36,265 nt of DNA from Candidatus Vogelbacteria bacterium CG10_big_fil_rev_8_21_14_0_10_51_16 (GCA_002774795.1 PCYI01000021.1:350-36614), one strand, 5' to 3'; shown: positions 9,196 to 17,497, numbered from the stretch's first letter. The notes: a model not told the origin generated them from the sequence alone. Numbers and translations: made by a program.

Positions 9196-9310
9196 GACTA
9201 CAGTATACCCCGCGGAGTACGAGAGCGCGTGGGGATAGTGCGACCTACTGACTGTGAGTTACGAAATGGCCCCTCCTCCTGGCCGCGGGGAGGAATCGCA
9301 AAGCACCCTC

Positions 9311-9349
9311 CCCCACATCCCCAGCCACTTAGTGACTGGGGATGTGGGG
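9311..9349. repeat. palindromic repeat CCCAGYCACTWAGTGACTGGG family, copy 1
   Basis: ccccacatccccagccacttagtgactggggatgtgggg, 39-bp near-perfect palindrome. Confidence 0.9.
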
Positions 9350-9393
9350 TGGGAGTGTGGTCTTATCTATAACCGACCAAGCACTAGCGCTGT

Positions 9394-9434
9394 AAAAAAA
9401 GAAAAGGCCCGCCGCGTTCACGCTACGGCGGACC
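9394..9434 (-). terminator. Rho-independent terminator of the 9470-10030 gene
   Basis: Minus strand: ggtccgccg...cggcgggcc followed by ttttcttttttt. Confidence 0.8.
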
Positions 9435-9469
9435 TTTCGGGTCGGCAGAGCGGTCGCGGGGGCCTGAAG

Positions 9470-10030
9470 TTAGTCCTTGGCTCCATGTCTGGGAAGGTAA
9501 AGCTCCACCTTCTCGTGCTTCTCGTGCTTCCCCTGCCGTTGCTCCGGCGTGGGTCGAGGAGGTGGAGGCAGTAACGGCGACGGATGAAAGTGCTCGCGTG
9601 CACTAAGCGCCTGATGCTTGGGGCACTCGTGCCGCATCCTGCAGTGGGTGTCCCACTGCCCCGAGTTCCAGCACAGCTTGTCGATGATGCTCTCGACTCT
9701 GCCGTGCAAGAACTCGAGCTCCTTGTGCAGGTTCTCGAGTCGCTCACTCGGCGAGAGGGAGAGGGTCTGCTCCACCCGCGACATGCGCGGGTCGGTGAGC
9801 TTGATGATGCTTTCCGTGACCCGCTCGACTCGCGCCATGCCGGCGAGAGTCCACACCTTCTCGTCCTGGAGCTCGACGATTCTGTGGACCTTACTAGCGA
9901 CGATGTAAGTAATACATGCGGAGTAGACGCAGGCAAGAAGCAAAAGCATGCCAAGAAACGTTACCCCCCTCCTCATCTCGGTCCTCCCCTCCTCACGGAG
10001 GGCCCCCATGTCTTCCTGCGGAATTCCCAT
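9470..10030 (-). CDS. membrane-anchored hypothetical protein with helical region and Pro/His-rich tail
   Basis: 186 aa; TM GVTFLGMLLLLACVYSACITYIVA; SD aagaggtgatttagATG; terminator downstream. Confidence 0.7.
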   Translation of the reverse strand: MGIPQEDMGALREEGRTEMRRGVTFLGMLLLLACVYSACITYIVASKVHRIVELQDEKVWTLAGMARVERVTESIIKLTDPRMSRVEQTLSLSPSERLENLHKELEFLHGRVESIIDKLCWNSGQWDTHCRMRHECPKHQALSAREHFHPSPLLPPPPRPTPEQRQGKHEKHEKVELYLPRHGAKD

Positions 10031-10217
10031 CTAAATCACCTCTTTTGGGTACTGGGGCGGTATGCCCCTCTATGTTAATGATAGCACATACCGGCACACA
10101 AGGTCAAGGGCTGTGGGTGTGTCTGCTCGCACCTCACTCATCCCTCGAGTGTCATCCCGTTGCACAACGGGATCCAGGTTCAATTGTCTGTTAGCGACCA
10201 GGTCGCTAACACTACAC

Positions 10218-10256
10218 CCCCACATCCCCAGCCACTTAGTGACTGGGGATGTGGGG
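10218..10256. repeat. palindromic repeat CCCAGYCACTWAGTGACTGGG family, copy 2
   Basis: Same sequence as copy 1. Confidence 0.9.
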
Positions 10257-10300
10257 TGGGAGTGTGGTCTTATCTATAACCGAGAAAGCACTAGCGCTGT

Positions 10301-10341
10301 AAAAAAAGAAAAGGCCCGCCGCGTTCACGCTACGGCGGACC
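10301..10341 (-). terminator. Rho-independent terminator (duplicated copy)
   Basis: Same hairpin plus T tract as 9394-9434. Confidence 0.8.
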
Positions 10342-10381
10342 TTTCGGGTCGGCAGAGCGGTCGCGGGGGGCCTGGTCACAA

Positions 10382-10486
10382 TCATGTGTAGTAGTGCAGG
10401 GCTAGGAGACAGGCCATCGCAACAATACCACAGATTGCTATGATGGCCTTCTGTCTCATCAGCTCCTTTACCGGGTTATCATGCAT
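10382..10486 (-). CDS. 34-aa single-TM microprotein
   Basis: MHDNPVKELMRQKAIIAICGIVAMACLLALHYYT*, preceded by aaaggaggtggtaaaaATG; below the ORF-track length cutoff. Confidence 0.6.
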   Translation of the reverse strand: MHDNPVKELMRQKAIIAICGIVAMACLLALHYYT

Positions 10487-10534
10487 TTTTACCACCTCCT
10501 TTCAATTTGCTGAAAATCTCAGAAGTGGTGGCTG

Positions 10535-11152
10535 CTACAACTGGGGGATAGGCGTGGGGCCGACGAGCTCGAGTCGGCCGTCATTGTCATTGTGGCTGTC
10601 GGCGCGAGGAGCGGTGTCCGCACGCGACACAGGCCCATCGGTCTGACCATCCGCGTCGCCAGCGCTCGGACCAGAAGGCGGCGCTCCTCCTCCACCCCGG
10701 AAGCCTGCCACAACACTCGCCACTCTAGTACAGAAGGTCTGCCAGACGTGGACCGCGAAGCCGGCGACGCAAAAGGTCACAACCGCGAGCATTGGGCATA
10801 GAATAAGCCATGTATAGCGCTCCTCGAACAGGAAGCGCGCCAACCCTTGGTAGCCTAAACCCGACGCGACGAGTGAAGCCGCGGCCGACAAGAACGGGAT
10901 GGCGAACCAGAAGACGATGACGTAGGCGCCAACACGGTTACCTCTAGTGAAGTCGTCGAAATCTTGCAACCTTCGGCACTTCGGCCAGCCGCCCGTGACC
11001 ATGAACCCGAGGATGAAAAGCGCCGCCGGCCCAAGCAAGAAGATGAACTCGACCCCCGGCCGAGACAATTCAGCCGTTCCGATGATGAGCAAGTACGGGA
11101 TGGTCAGGACAAGCCCGACCAGACAGTAGAGTACCCCAAGCAACACATGCAT
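10535..11152 (-). CDS. multi-pass membrane hypothetical protein
   Basis: Four to five hydrophobic segments; likely start MHVLLGVLYCLVG with GGGAGGT SD 6-7 nt upstream (track ORF begins at 11167). Confidence 0.65.
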   Translation of the reverse strand: MHVLLGVLYCLVGLVLTIPYLLIIGTAELSRPGVEFIFLLGPAALFILGFMVTGGWPKCRRLQDFDDFTRGNRVGAYVIVFWFAIPFLSAAASLVASGLGYQGLARFLFEERYTWLILCPMLAVVTFCVAGFAVHVWQTFCTRVASVVAGFRGGGGAPPSGPSAGDADGQTDGPVSRADTAPRADSHNDNDGRLELVGPTPIPQL

Positions 11153-11275
11153 ACCGATACCTCCCAAAAGGTGCTTAGACGGAGGCGCTCGCCCCCACCA
11201 CTACTTAAAGTGTACTACTGAAATCTACTATCGTCAATAGTAGCGGTAGCTTAAACCATCACGCTCACCGCACAC

Positions 11276-11314
11276 ACCCATATCCCCAGTCACTAAGTGA
11301 CTGGGGATATGGGT
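11276..11314. repeat. palindromic repeat CCCAGYCACTWAGTGACTGGG family, copy 3
   Basis: acccatatccccagtcact-a-agtgactggggatatgggt, perfect 39-bp palindrome. Confidence 0.92.
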
Positions 11315-11320
11315 CTACTT

Positions 11321-12760
11321 TCAGCGTGAGCGTCTAAGTGGTTTTTGTTGTCTTAAGCCAAGTCTCCACCTTGGGCGTATCGCCTTAAGGAAACCGGCTT
11401 TAACCGTGGATACATACCGTTCACGTACCACCACTTTTTCATAGAAGTCCAAGAAGGCAGCCGCACGATATACTGCTCGCAATTGCTCGTAGAGGGTTTT
11501 TGGATAACTGTGCCAGAATTCGCCCTCCGGTGCATAAAGATGAGCGTACAATATCTTTCTTCCGTTAAGCCGTGTGGTCAATCGTTCCATCACTCGATTT
11601 ACCTGCACGAACTCTCGATATGCAAGCGCGAGCGGACCCCAGATGCCGACGTTCATGACCCTGCCGGCGCCAATATTCGTCGGGGAGAACGGGTGTACCG
11701 CATCAGTCCGCAACAGGCAAAGCCATAAGGGATAGATACCGAGGTGCTCGTGGGTATGCTCTAGGAGTGCGGTGGTGCGTTCAAGTGGCACGCTGATATC
11801 TTGGACAAAATACTCCTGCGCCGTACCCGTCTCGTGAAGCGCTTGGTAGAACGTCCGAGTGTTCATGATCGGGTTCAAGATAAATCGTGTCAGGCGATTG
11901 AATGGCACGCGGAAGCGATCGAAGGCATACTTCCCGACAAAGAACGCGCCACGGTCGTACCGGAAAAGGTAGTCAATGAGCGGCACCACCTCCTCGCGGA
12001 TCACTCCCGCCCGGCTTATCGTATCGGCGTGCAGCGAAAACCACTCATCATGGGCCCGACAAAAGCGTGCCAAGGGAAGACCGCCGGTTTCGTGACAGCG
12101 CGTACCGAGCATGATGACCCCACGGTCTCTTGCGAAAAGTAGTCCACCAATGAAGTCGACCCCGACGTTGTCCCAATGCTTCTCGGTGACGGCGACCGCT
12201 TCCGAGAAGCTTGCTACCGGGAGGTAGCGAAGTCTGACGTAACGAGTCGCAGGGATCAACCGCAGGCGGATTGCGGTGATTACACCAAGGCTTCCGCAGG
12301 AACCAGGGATTGCGCGAAAAAGATCGGTGTGGCTGCTGGGAGAGGCGGTGACCAGAGCGCCGTCGCCAAGCAGAACGTCGTAGCTCTCACACAATTCATG
12401 GACAAGGCCATGCCGATACGAGCTGCTCTCGCCCGCCCCGCCTGCAATTGCGCCACCCAAGGTGATGTTCGGAAACTCGGGAACGACCGCGGGGACAAGA
12501 CCACGCCTGCCTGTCTCGTACACCAGCTGCTCCATGGTAACTCCCGGCTCAACGAGAGCCGTGTTGCTACCGGGGTCAATCTCGAGCACGTGGGTAAGGG
12601 TTGAGGTATCAATGCTCCGATCCTTGTCAAATCGCTGGGTCCGCGTGCTGTTCGTACTGCCATGGTAGATGCGGACGCCACGAACACCAGCATGATTCAG
12701 GAGACGAAGCTGGTCCTGAAGCACTGCGACTCGTTTTTTGTGCTCGGCACTATTACTCAT
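11321..12760 (-). CDS. FAD-binding oxidoreductase, Delta(24)-sterol reductase (DHCR24)-like
   Basis: VVPEFPNITLGGAIAGGAGESSSYRHGLVHELCESYDVLLGDGALVTASPSSHTDLFRAIPGSCGSLGVITAIRLRLIPA resembles the DHCR24 FAD domain. Confidence 0.85.
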   Translation of the reverse strand: MSNSAEHKKRVAVLQDQLRLLNHAGVRGVRIYHGSTNSTRTQRFDKDRSIDTSTLTHVLEIDPGSNTALVEPGVTMEQLVYETGRRGLVPAVVPEFPNITLGGAIAGGAGESSSYRHGLVHELCESYDVLLGDGALVTASPSSHTDLFRAIPGSCGSLGVITAIRLRLIPATRYVRLRYLPVASFSEAVAVTEKHWDNVGVDFIGGLLFARDRGVIMLGTRCHETGGLPLARFCRAHDEWFSLHADTISRAGVIREEVVPLIDYLFRYDRGAFFVGKYAFDRFRVPFNRLTRFILNPIMNTRTFYQALHETGTAQEYFVQDISVPLERTTALLEHTHEHLGIYPLWLCLLRTDAVHPFSPTNIGAGRVMNVGIWGPLALAYREFVQVNRVMERLTTRLNGRKILYAHLYAPEGEFWHSYPKTLYEQLRAVYRAAAFLDFYEKVVVRERYVSTVKAGFLKAIRPRWRLGLRQQKPLRRSR

Positions 12761-12784
12761 TGCGGGATGATTAGGTTATTCCGT

Positions 12785-14074
12785 TCACCGCACTGTCTCG
12801 TATCCCCCCTCCACCCCATTCGGCGAGAGGACGATTTGCCAGAGCTGGATACTGCGGGCGCGGAAAGCGCCGGCGCAAGCAAGCAGGTAGTAGCGCCACA
12901 TGCGGTGGAAGCGGTCGTCATAGCTGGCAGTCGGGTTCAATCCCACCCCTCCCACCCCACCCCAGCCCTCCTCTCGGGCAGGGGAGGGGGCATACACCCT
13001 GGCCCCAGCACCAGAGCAGAGCTCAGTGCGGGGCACAGCAGGAGAGGGGGTTAAGCCTACGCCCCGCTTACACCACCACCGCTCAAAGTTTTTATGCCAG
13101 GCAATGAGCGTAGTGTTGTAGTCGGGGCCGAAGTTGTGCCAGTCTTCGAGGACGAACAGACCCTCGAGGGCGCGGACCGTCTTTGAGCTTTGAGGAATCA
13201 TGCCGTTTGGAAAAATGTACTTGGTAATCCACGGGTCCACGCCAGAGGTGCGATGGTTATGGCCGATGGTTTGTAGAACAAAGAGTCCTTCCGGCTTGAG
13301 CATCTTTCTGACAACATCGAAGTAGGTGCGGTAGTTTTTGTGGCCGACGTGCTCAAACATGCCGAGCGAAACGATGTGGTCGTATTCACCTTTAACGTCT
13401 CGGTAGTCTTGTAGACGAAACTCGACCTTGTCGGCCACACCAGCCTCGTGCGCTCGCTCTTCGGCGAGCACCACCTGCTCCTTTGAGACGGTCACTCCTG
13501 TGACGCGCACGCCGTACTTCTCGGCAACATAAATGGCAAAGCTTCCCCAGCCGCAACCGATGTCGAGGATGTGTAATGGTTCGCCGTCCTCACTCCGCGT
13601 CCGTTTATCGAGCCCAAGCTTACGGCAGACCAAGTCGAGTTTTGCTTCCTGGGCGGAGTCTAGGTTTTCTGGGACACGCTCGAGATCTTTCCAATAAGCG
13701 CAGGTGTAGGTCATGCGGTGGTCGAGCATGGCCTCGTACAAGTCGTTGCCGATGTCGTAATGCTTCTCTCCCACCTCAAACGCTTTCCCCCTCCGCTGTT
13801 GGTTGGTAAGGCGGGAAAGAAGGTAGGTAAAGAGCGGGGCAATACCGACAATACGACTGTCGAGTTTGGCGCGGAGGATGCGGGCAATCATGTCGTCAAG
13901 CGCCTCACACTCCCACCAGCCGTCCATGTATGCCTCCCCGAGACCGAGCGAACCCCGCGCAAGCAAGCGACGGTAAAGCCGTTCGTCGTGTACTTTAATA
14001 TCAAAAGGACGGGCGCCATTAATTTCAATACCAGCTCCCTCCAAATGCTTCTTTATAATTTCTTTTGCATTCAT
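12785..14074 (-). CDS. cfa: cyclopropane-fatty-acyl-phospholipid synthase family SAM methyltransferase with an in-frame insertion
   Basis: HYDIGNDLYEAMLDHRMTYTCAYW, ILDIGCGWGSFAIYVAEKYGVRVTGVTVSKEQ, MFEHVGHKNYRTYF, MWRYYLLACAGAFRARSIQLWQIV. Likely start MNAKEIIKKH (track ORF extends to 14107). Confidence 0.9.
   Translation of the reverse strand: MNAKEIIKKHLEGAGIEINGARPFDIKVHDERLYRRLLARGSLGLGEAYMDGWWECEALDDMIARILRAKLDSRIVGIAPLFTYLLSRLTNQQRRGKAFEVGEKHYDIGNDLYEAMLDHRMTYTCAYWKDLERVPENLDSAQEAKLDLVCRKLGLDKRTRSEDGEPLHILDIGCGWGSFAIYVAEKYGVRVTGVTVSKEQVVLAEERAHEAGVADKVEFRLQDYRDVKGEYDHIVSLGMFEHVGHKNYRTYFDVVRKMLKPEGLFVLQTIGHNHRTSGVDPWITKYIFPNGMIPQSSKTVRALEGLFVLEDWHNFGPDYNTTLIAWHKNFERWWCKRGVGLTPSPAVPRTELCSGAGARVYAPSPAREEGWGGVGGVGLNPTASYDDRFHRMWRYYLLACAGAFRARSIQLWQIVLSPNGVEGGYETVR
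12923..13072 (-). repeat. palindromic repeat insertion inside cfa
   Basis: 50 residues (CKRGVGLTPSPAVPRTELCSGAGARVYAPSPAREEGWGGVGGVGLNPTAS) replace a linker expected to be about 7 aa between NFERWW and YDDRFHRMW. Confidence 0.8.
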
Positions 14075-14242
14075 TTTGCATTCATAAGGTTTATCATACA
14101 ATACCAATACAATACCAAACTGACTGGGTAGTTGAAAGTCGAGCCTCCAAGTCAGAAAGATGCACCGGACACATCAAGAGCCCGGAAGCTCTCGATGTCT
14201 ACCGTGACTTTTTGGTCAGGGTAGAATGTCGAGCATACGGGC

Positions 14243-14836
14243 TCAAGCGAGAGTTTGCTTGCTCGCCTTATCATCGCCCCACAGATAGTCGCCAACAATT
14301 GACACGAGTTCATTGAGGGCCGTGCCGAAATCTGCGTTGACAATCTGATGGTCACATTCGCGACAGTGTTTAAGTTCCTCCTCCGCAGTAACAAGCCGAC
14401 GGTAAATCTGGGCTCTATTATCACCTCGCCTTCTCAGGCGTTCAGCTAATACCTGAGGATGGGGCGGAACAACAAAAACAGTAAGAGCCCCCGGATATCG
14501 CCGCTTTATATCGCGCGCGCCTCGATAGTCCAAATCCACAAGTGGCACACCCTCTTCGAGTGCCCGGTGGAGTGAGAACCATGGAAGCCCATATAGGTGT
14601 CCATGAATCATCTTCCACTCTACGAAAAAACCGCAGAGCACCCGAATGACAAAACCGATGATCGAGTAGAACCAGTAGTGCGCCCCATGCACCTCTGGGG
14701 TGCCGTTGTTGATCCTGGGCCTCCGCGACGTGGCCGTGACCACGCGAGCGAAGCCAGCAATGCGATCTTCGAGACCCTTTCGCAGAGCATCCTTGCCGAC
14801 TCCAGATGGCCCGACGAGAATTACAATCTTGCTCAT
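14243..14836 (-). CDS. guanylate kinase-like P-loop protein
   Basis: MSKIVILVGPSGVGKDALRKGL, VTATSRRPR, LVDLDYRGARDIKRRYPGALTVFVVPP; SD gaggagggcagtaATG (track ORF starts at 14878). Confidence 0.8.
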   Translation of the reverse strand: MSKIVILVGPSGVGKDALRKGLEDRIAGFARVVTATSRRPRINNGTPEVHGAHYWFYSIIGFVIRVLCGFFVEWKMIHGHLYGLPWFSLHRALEEGVPLVDLDYRGARDIKRRYPGALTVFVVPPHPQVLAERLRRRGDNRAQIYRRLVTAEEELKHCRECDHQIVNADFGTALNELVSIVGDYLWGDDKASKQTLA

Positions 14837-14989
14837 TACTGCCCTCCTCGGGTCAGTCACAGAACTAAAAGACTCCAAAAACAGAAGGAGTCAACCGTTA
14901 TCAGTTAAGCAAATCTGGATGGTTTGTCAAAGAGCTGTATGAGGCCACGATGTGTCGTTCGCCGCTTAAAGTGACAAGACCGTCCGATA

Positions 14990-15011
14990 AAAATCCCGCC
15001 ATGGCGGGATG
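14990..15011 (-). terminator. Rho-independent terminator of the 15115-15675 gene
   Basis: Minus strand: catcccgccatggcgggatttttat; 16-bp palindrome followed by T run. Confidence 0.7.
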
Positions 15012-15114
15012 CTGTGATAAAAGTCTTTTCGATTAGCCACATGGAATGTATTAGGAATTAAGAAGCCTTGCTTCCGGGCCCGTTTTCGGACGGTCTGGGA
15101 AGGGGGAGGCACTG

Positions 15115-15675
15115 CTACTTCTTTGTGAGCCAATAGGCGAGGGCACCCGCCACGAGAAATAGGAGGGTGACGGTGGTGGGGAGAGTCGAGGCAATGCCGA
15201 GGCGCTGGAGGAGAGTTTGCGAGGTGGTGGCCGTAGCCTGAAGAGATGCGGGTTCTTCGCCTAAGCCACCCACTACTTCTGTGTGCTCGGCGACAAAAGT
15301 AACCCCATTCGAATCAAGTGCTTCAGTTCCCTGTCTTTTTGACCACGAGTCCAACCCCCTCCCCGCCTCCCCGTGGCCAGGGGGAGGAGAATTTAATGCC
15401 GTGTTCATATCTGCTTTTTCTCTGTCCTTCAGAATTGTCTGCCTACCTGCCAGTTCGCACGAAGCAAGAGCGCCGGCGACCACGATGGGTTGTCTGTCGG
15501 AATCACAGATACAGCCACCCCACTCATCGCGGCCGACAGCATTGAAAGGGCATACCTCTTGCACACATACTCCCCTGCTAGACAAAACGAAACCAAACGG
15601 GCAAGCGTACTGCGCTCCGCTCTGTATGGGGAGGAGTAGGGGTAAAAGCAAAACTACCCACAATCTATTTTTCAT
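15115..15675 (-). CDS. hypothetical exported/membrane protein with Cys-rich N-terminal region and C-terminal TM
   Basis: Signal peptide MKNRLWVVLLLPLLLPIQSGA; CPFGFVLSSRGVCVQEVCPFNAVGRDEWGGCICD; C-terminal TM VTLLFLVAGALAYWLTKK. Confidence 0.7.
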   Translation of the reverse strand: MKNRLWVVLLLPLLLPIQSGAQYACPFGFVLSSRGVCVQEVCPFNAVGRDEWGGCICDSDRQPIVVAGALASCELAGRQTILKDREKADMNTALNSPPPGHGEAGRGLDSWSKRQGTEALDSNGVTFVAEHTEVVGGLGEEPASLQATATTSQTLLQRLGIASTLPTTVTLLFLVAGALAYWLTKK

Positions 15676-15788
15676 AACAGGGCAGTCTATGTGAAGTCAC
15701 CATACTTCGCAATCTCTATCCGCAGAACCACATAATTAGACACATTGTATTTAACCAATCACTGTATAGTGTAATTAGTGCGCGATTG

Positions 15789-16301
15789 TTAATACGTAGC
15801 CAAAAAACTGCCAACCAGAATACCGACGGCAATGGCGATGCCACCGATGATGAGCATGCGGAGAGTGCTCTTCACAGGCGACGAGCGCGAGAGAGTGGCA
15901 CTTGCGGCACCCAGAAGAGCCAGTGCTACGGCCGAAAGAGCGAGAGAGTGAGAAAAAGCATCCGGGCCAGGCACAAAAAGGTATGGAGAAAGCGGAATAA
16001 ATCCAGAGAGAACATAGGCACCAAACATAATGGCCGCCTCTCGCACCGGACGACTCGCCCTCGTTTGTGAGTCGCCCAGATAGTCATCGGCAGAACTTTC
16101 CGAAAGAAAGCTACCGGCGGACATGGAGACCGCCTCTACAAAGATGAGGACAACCCCAGTGAGGATAATAGTCTCCCGCGGGGAACCAGCGGCGGCCACG
16201 CCGGAAAGGAGGCCGACTGTGGACGCCAGACTGTCTTCCACCCCAAACACAAAAGTGCGCAGATAGGAAGCTTGAATTTCTTTGCGAGAATTAAAGTTCA
16301 T
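15789..16301 (-). CDS. VIT1/CCC1 family transporter-like protein
   Basis: RTFVFGVEDSLASTVGLLSGVAAA...VSMSAGSFLSESSADDY; hydrophobic C-terminus. Confidence 0.8.
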   Translation of the reverse strand: MNFNSRKEIQASYLRTFVFGVEDSLASTVGLLSGVAAAGSPRETIILTGVVLIFVEAVSMSAGSFLSESSADDYLGDSQTRASRPVREAAIMFGAYVLSGFIPLSPYLFVPGPDAFSHSLALSAVALALLGAASATLSRSSPVKSTLRMLIIGGIAIAVGILVGSFLATY

Positions 16302-16365
16302 GTTTTTCGTGATATTACCATGTATTAATAAATCTCAAATCGCATTCCGGCTCTGGCGTGTCAAC

Positions 16366-17451
16366 TTAATCAAGAATCGCGGTGACAAATTTAGGGGGAG
16401 TTGCCCGGTCTTCCAGTTTGAAATTAATTCGACCGATAAGTTGACGGCGAACGGTCTCGACATCTACACGCCAATAGCCTTCTTCTGGCGAGGTACGTAA
16501 GGAGTACGTTCGGAAGCCACCATCACGACCACCCGCGATGGGGAGCTCGACACGCTGAATGGTTTTCCATTGCCCGACCGACTCATCGTAATGTCGCCAA
16601 TGATGGAAAACAGTAAGATTAAAGCGTGTCGGAGAAAAAATAGCGGTGTAAACAAAGATTGGCTCATTTGCAAGACGTGGCACGCGATCAAACTGCCGAA
16701 GGTAGTCGAGCCATTCGGGCTCCTCGGCGGTAACTCGATAGGCACCGTTCGGCAAACGCGTGATGTTGTGGTACACGCCAGCCGCCTCCATGGCAAGAGG
16801 AATGGGCGGAATAATGTTTGCAAAATACATGACATTGAAAACGGCGTAAATACAAAGCAGTGTGTAGCCAAGCTCACGCCTTTCCTTGGCGTCAATATCG
16901 CGAGAAAACCAATCGAGTCCGCGCAAAACCAGGTCCATAAGGGCAAGGCTTAGGATGCCACTCAAGAGAAAAGTGCCAGCACTCACAGTCTTGGTAAGAA
17001 TAGGAATGAGCACGATGCAGTATGAAAAAAGAGCTGTGAAAAAGATGGCGAGACGAAATGTTAAACGTTCATAACGCGAACGAAAAAATTCATTCCCAAT
17101 AAAGAGAACAACGAGCAGAACAAGAAACGGCCAACTCGAAGAGATGGTGCCACTCTTTGTATAGAAGATGACAAACTTCCCAAAGAGGCCACCGAAGGCG
17201 AACTGTAGAACAAAAGGCAGGAGGGCACGGAGCTTTTCAAGAAGGTGATGGCGGCGATACCATCCAACATGAACATGCATGAGCGCAATAGCAAAAAGAC
17301 CAATAACGAGATGAGCTATAATCCCGACATTTTCAAAGAGAAGGTCAATGCGTTGAAAAAAGATAATGTCAAAAACAAAACCGGAAACAAGGCCGAGTAT
17401 CGAGAGGGGTCTCTCGTGCTTTATAAAAAAGGTGGTGAGAGCGGAGAGCAT
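16366..17451 (-). CDS. multi-pass membrane hypothetical protein
   Basis: 361 aa with about eight hydrophobic segments and a C-terminal soluble domain. Confidence 0.75.
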   Translation of the reverse strand: MLSALTTFFIKHERPLSILGLVSGFVFDIIFFQRIDLLFENVGIIAHLVIGLFAIALMHVHVGWYRRHHLLEKLRALLPFVLQFAFGGLFGKFVIFYTKSGTISSSWPFLVLLVVLFIGNEFFRSRYERLTFRLAIFFTALFSYCIVLIPILTKTVSAGTFLLSGILSLALMDLVLRGLDWFSRDIDAKERRELGYTLLCIYAVFNVMYFANIIPPIPLAMEAAGVYHNITRLPNGAYRVTAEEPEWLDYLRQFDRVPRLANEPIFVYTAIFSPTRFNLTVFHHWRHYDESVGQWKTIQRVELPIAGGRDGGFRTYSLRTSPEEGYWRVDVETVRRQLIGRINFKLEDRATPPKFVTAILD

Positions 17452-17497
17452 GGGAATAGAAAGTAGGCTCTAGGAAGTAGGCAGTAGGGAGCAAACG

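Larger units (their letters stand above)
9310..9466. repeat. about 157-bp direct repeat, copy 1
   Basis: Near-identical to 10217-10374; by eye two substitutions plus one G indel. Confidence 0.92.
10217..10374. repeat. about 157-bp direct repeat, copy 2
   Basis: Near-identical to 9310-9466. Confidence 0.92.

Noticed and set aside
9175-9574. Short plus-strand ORFs across the repeat region 9175-9574 (and equivalents at 10062-10391)
   Set aside because: They are translations of palindromic repeats and a terminator, not genes.
9310-10374. CRISPR array
   Set aside because: Only two long copies about 900 bp apart with no regular spacer pattern; it is a segmental duplication, not a CRISPR.
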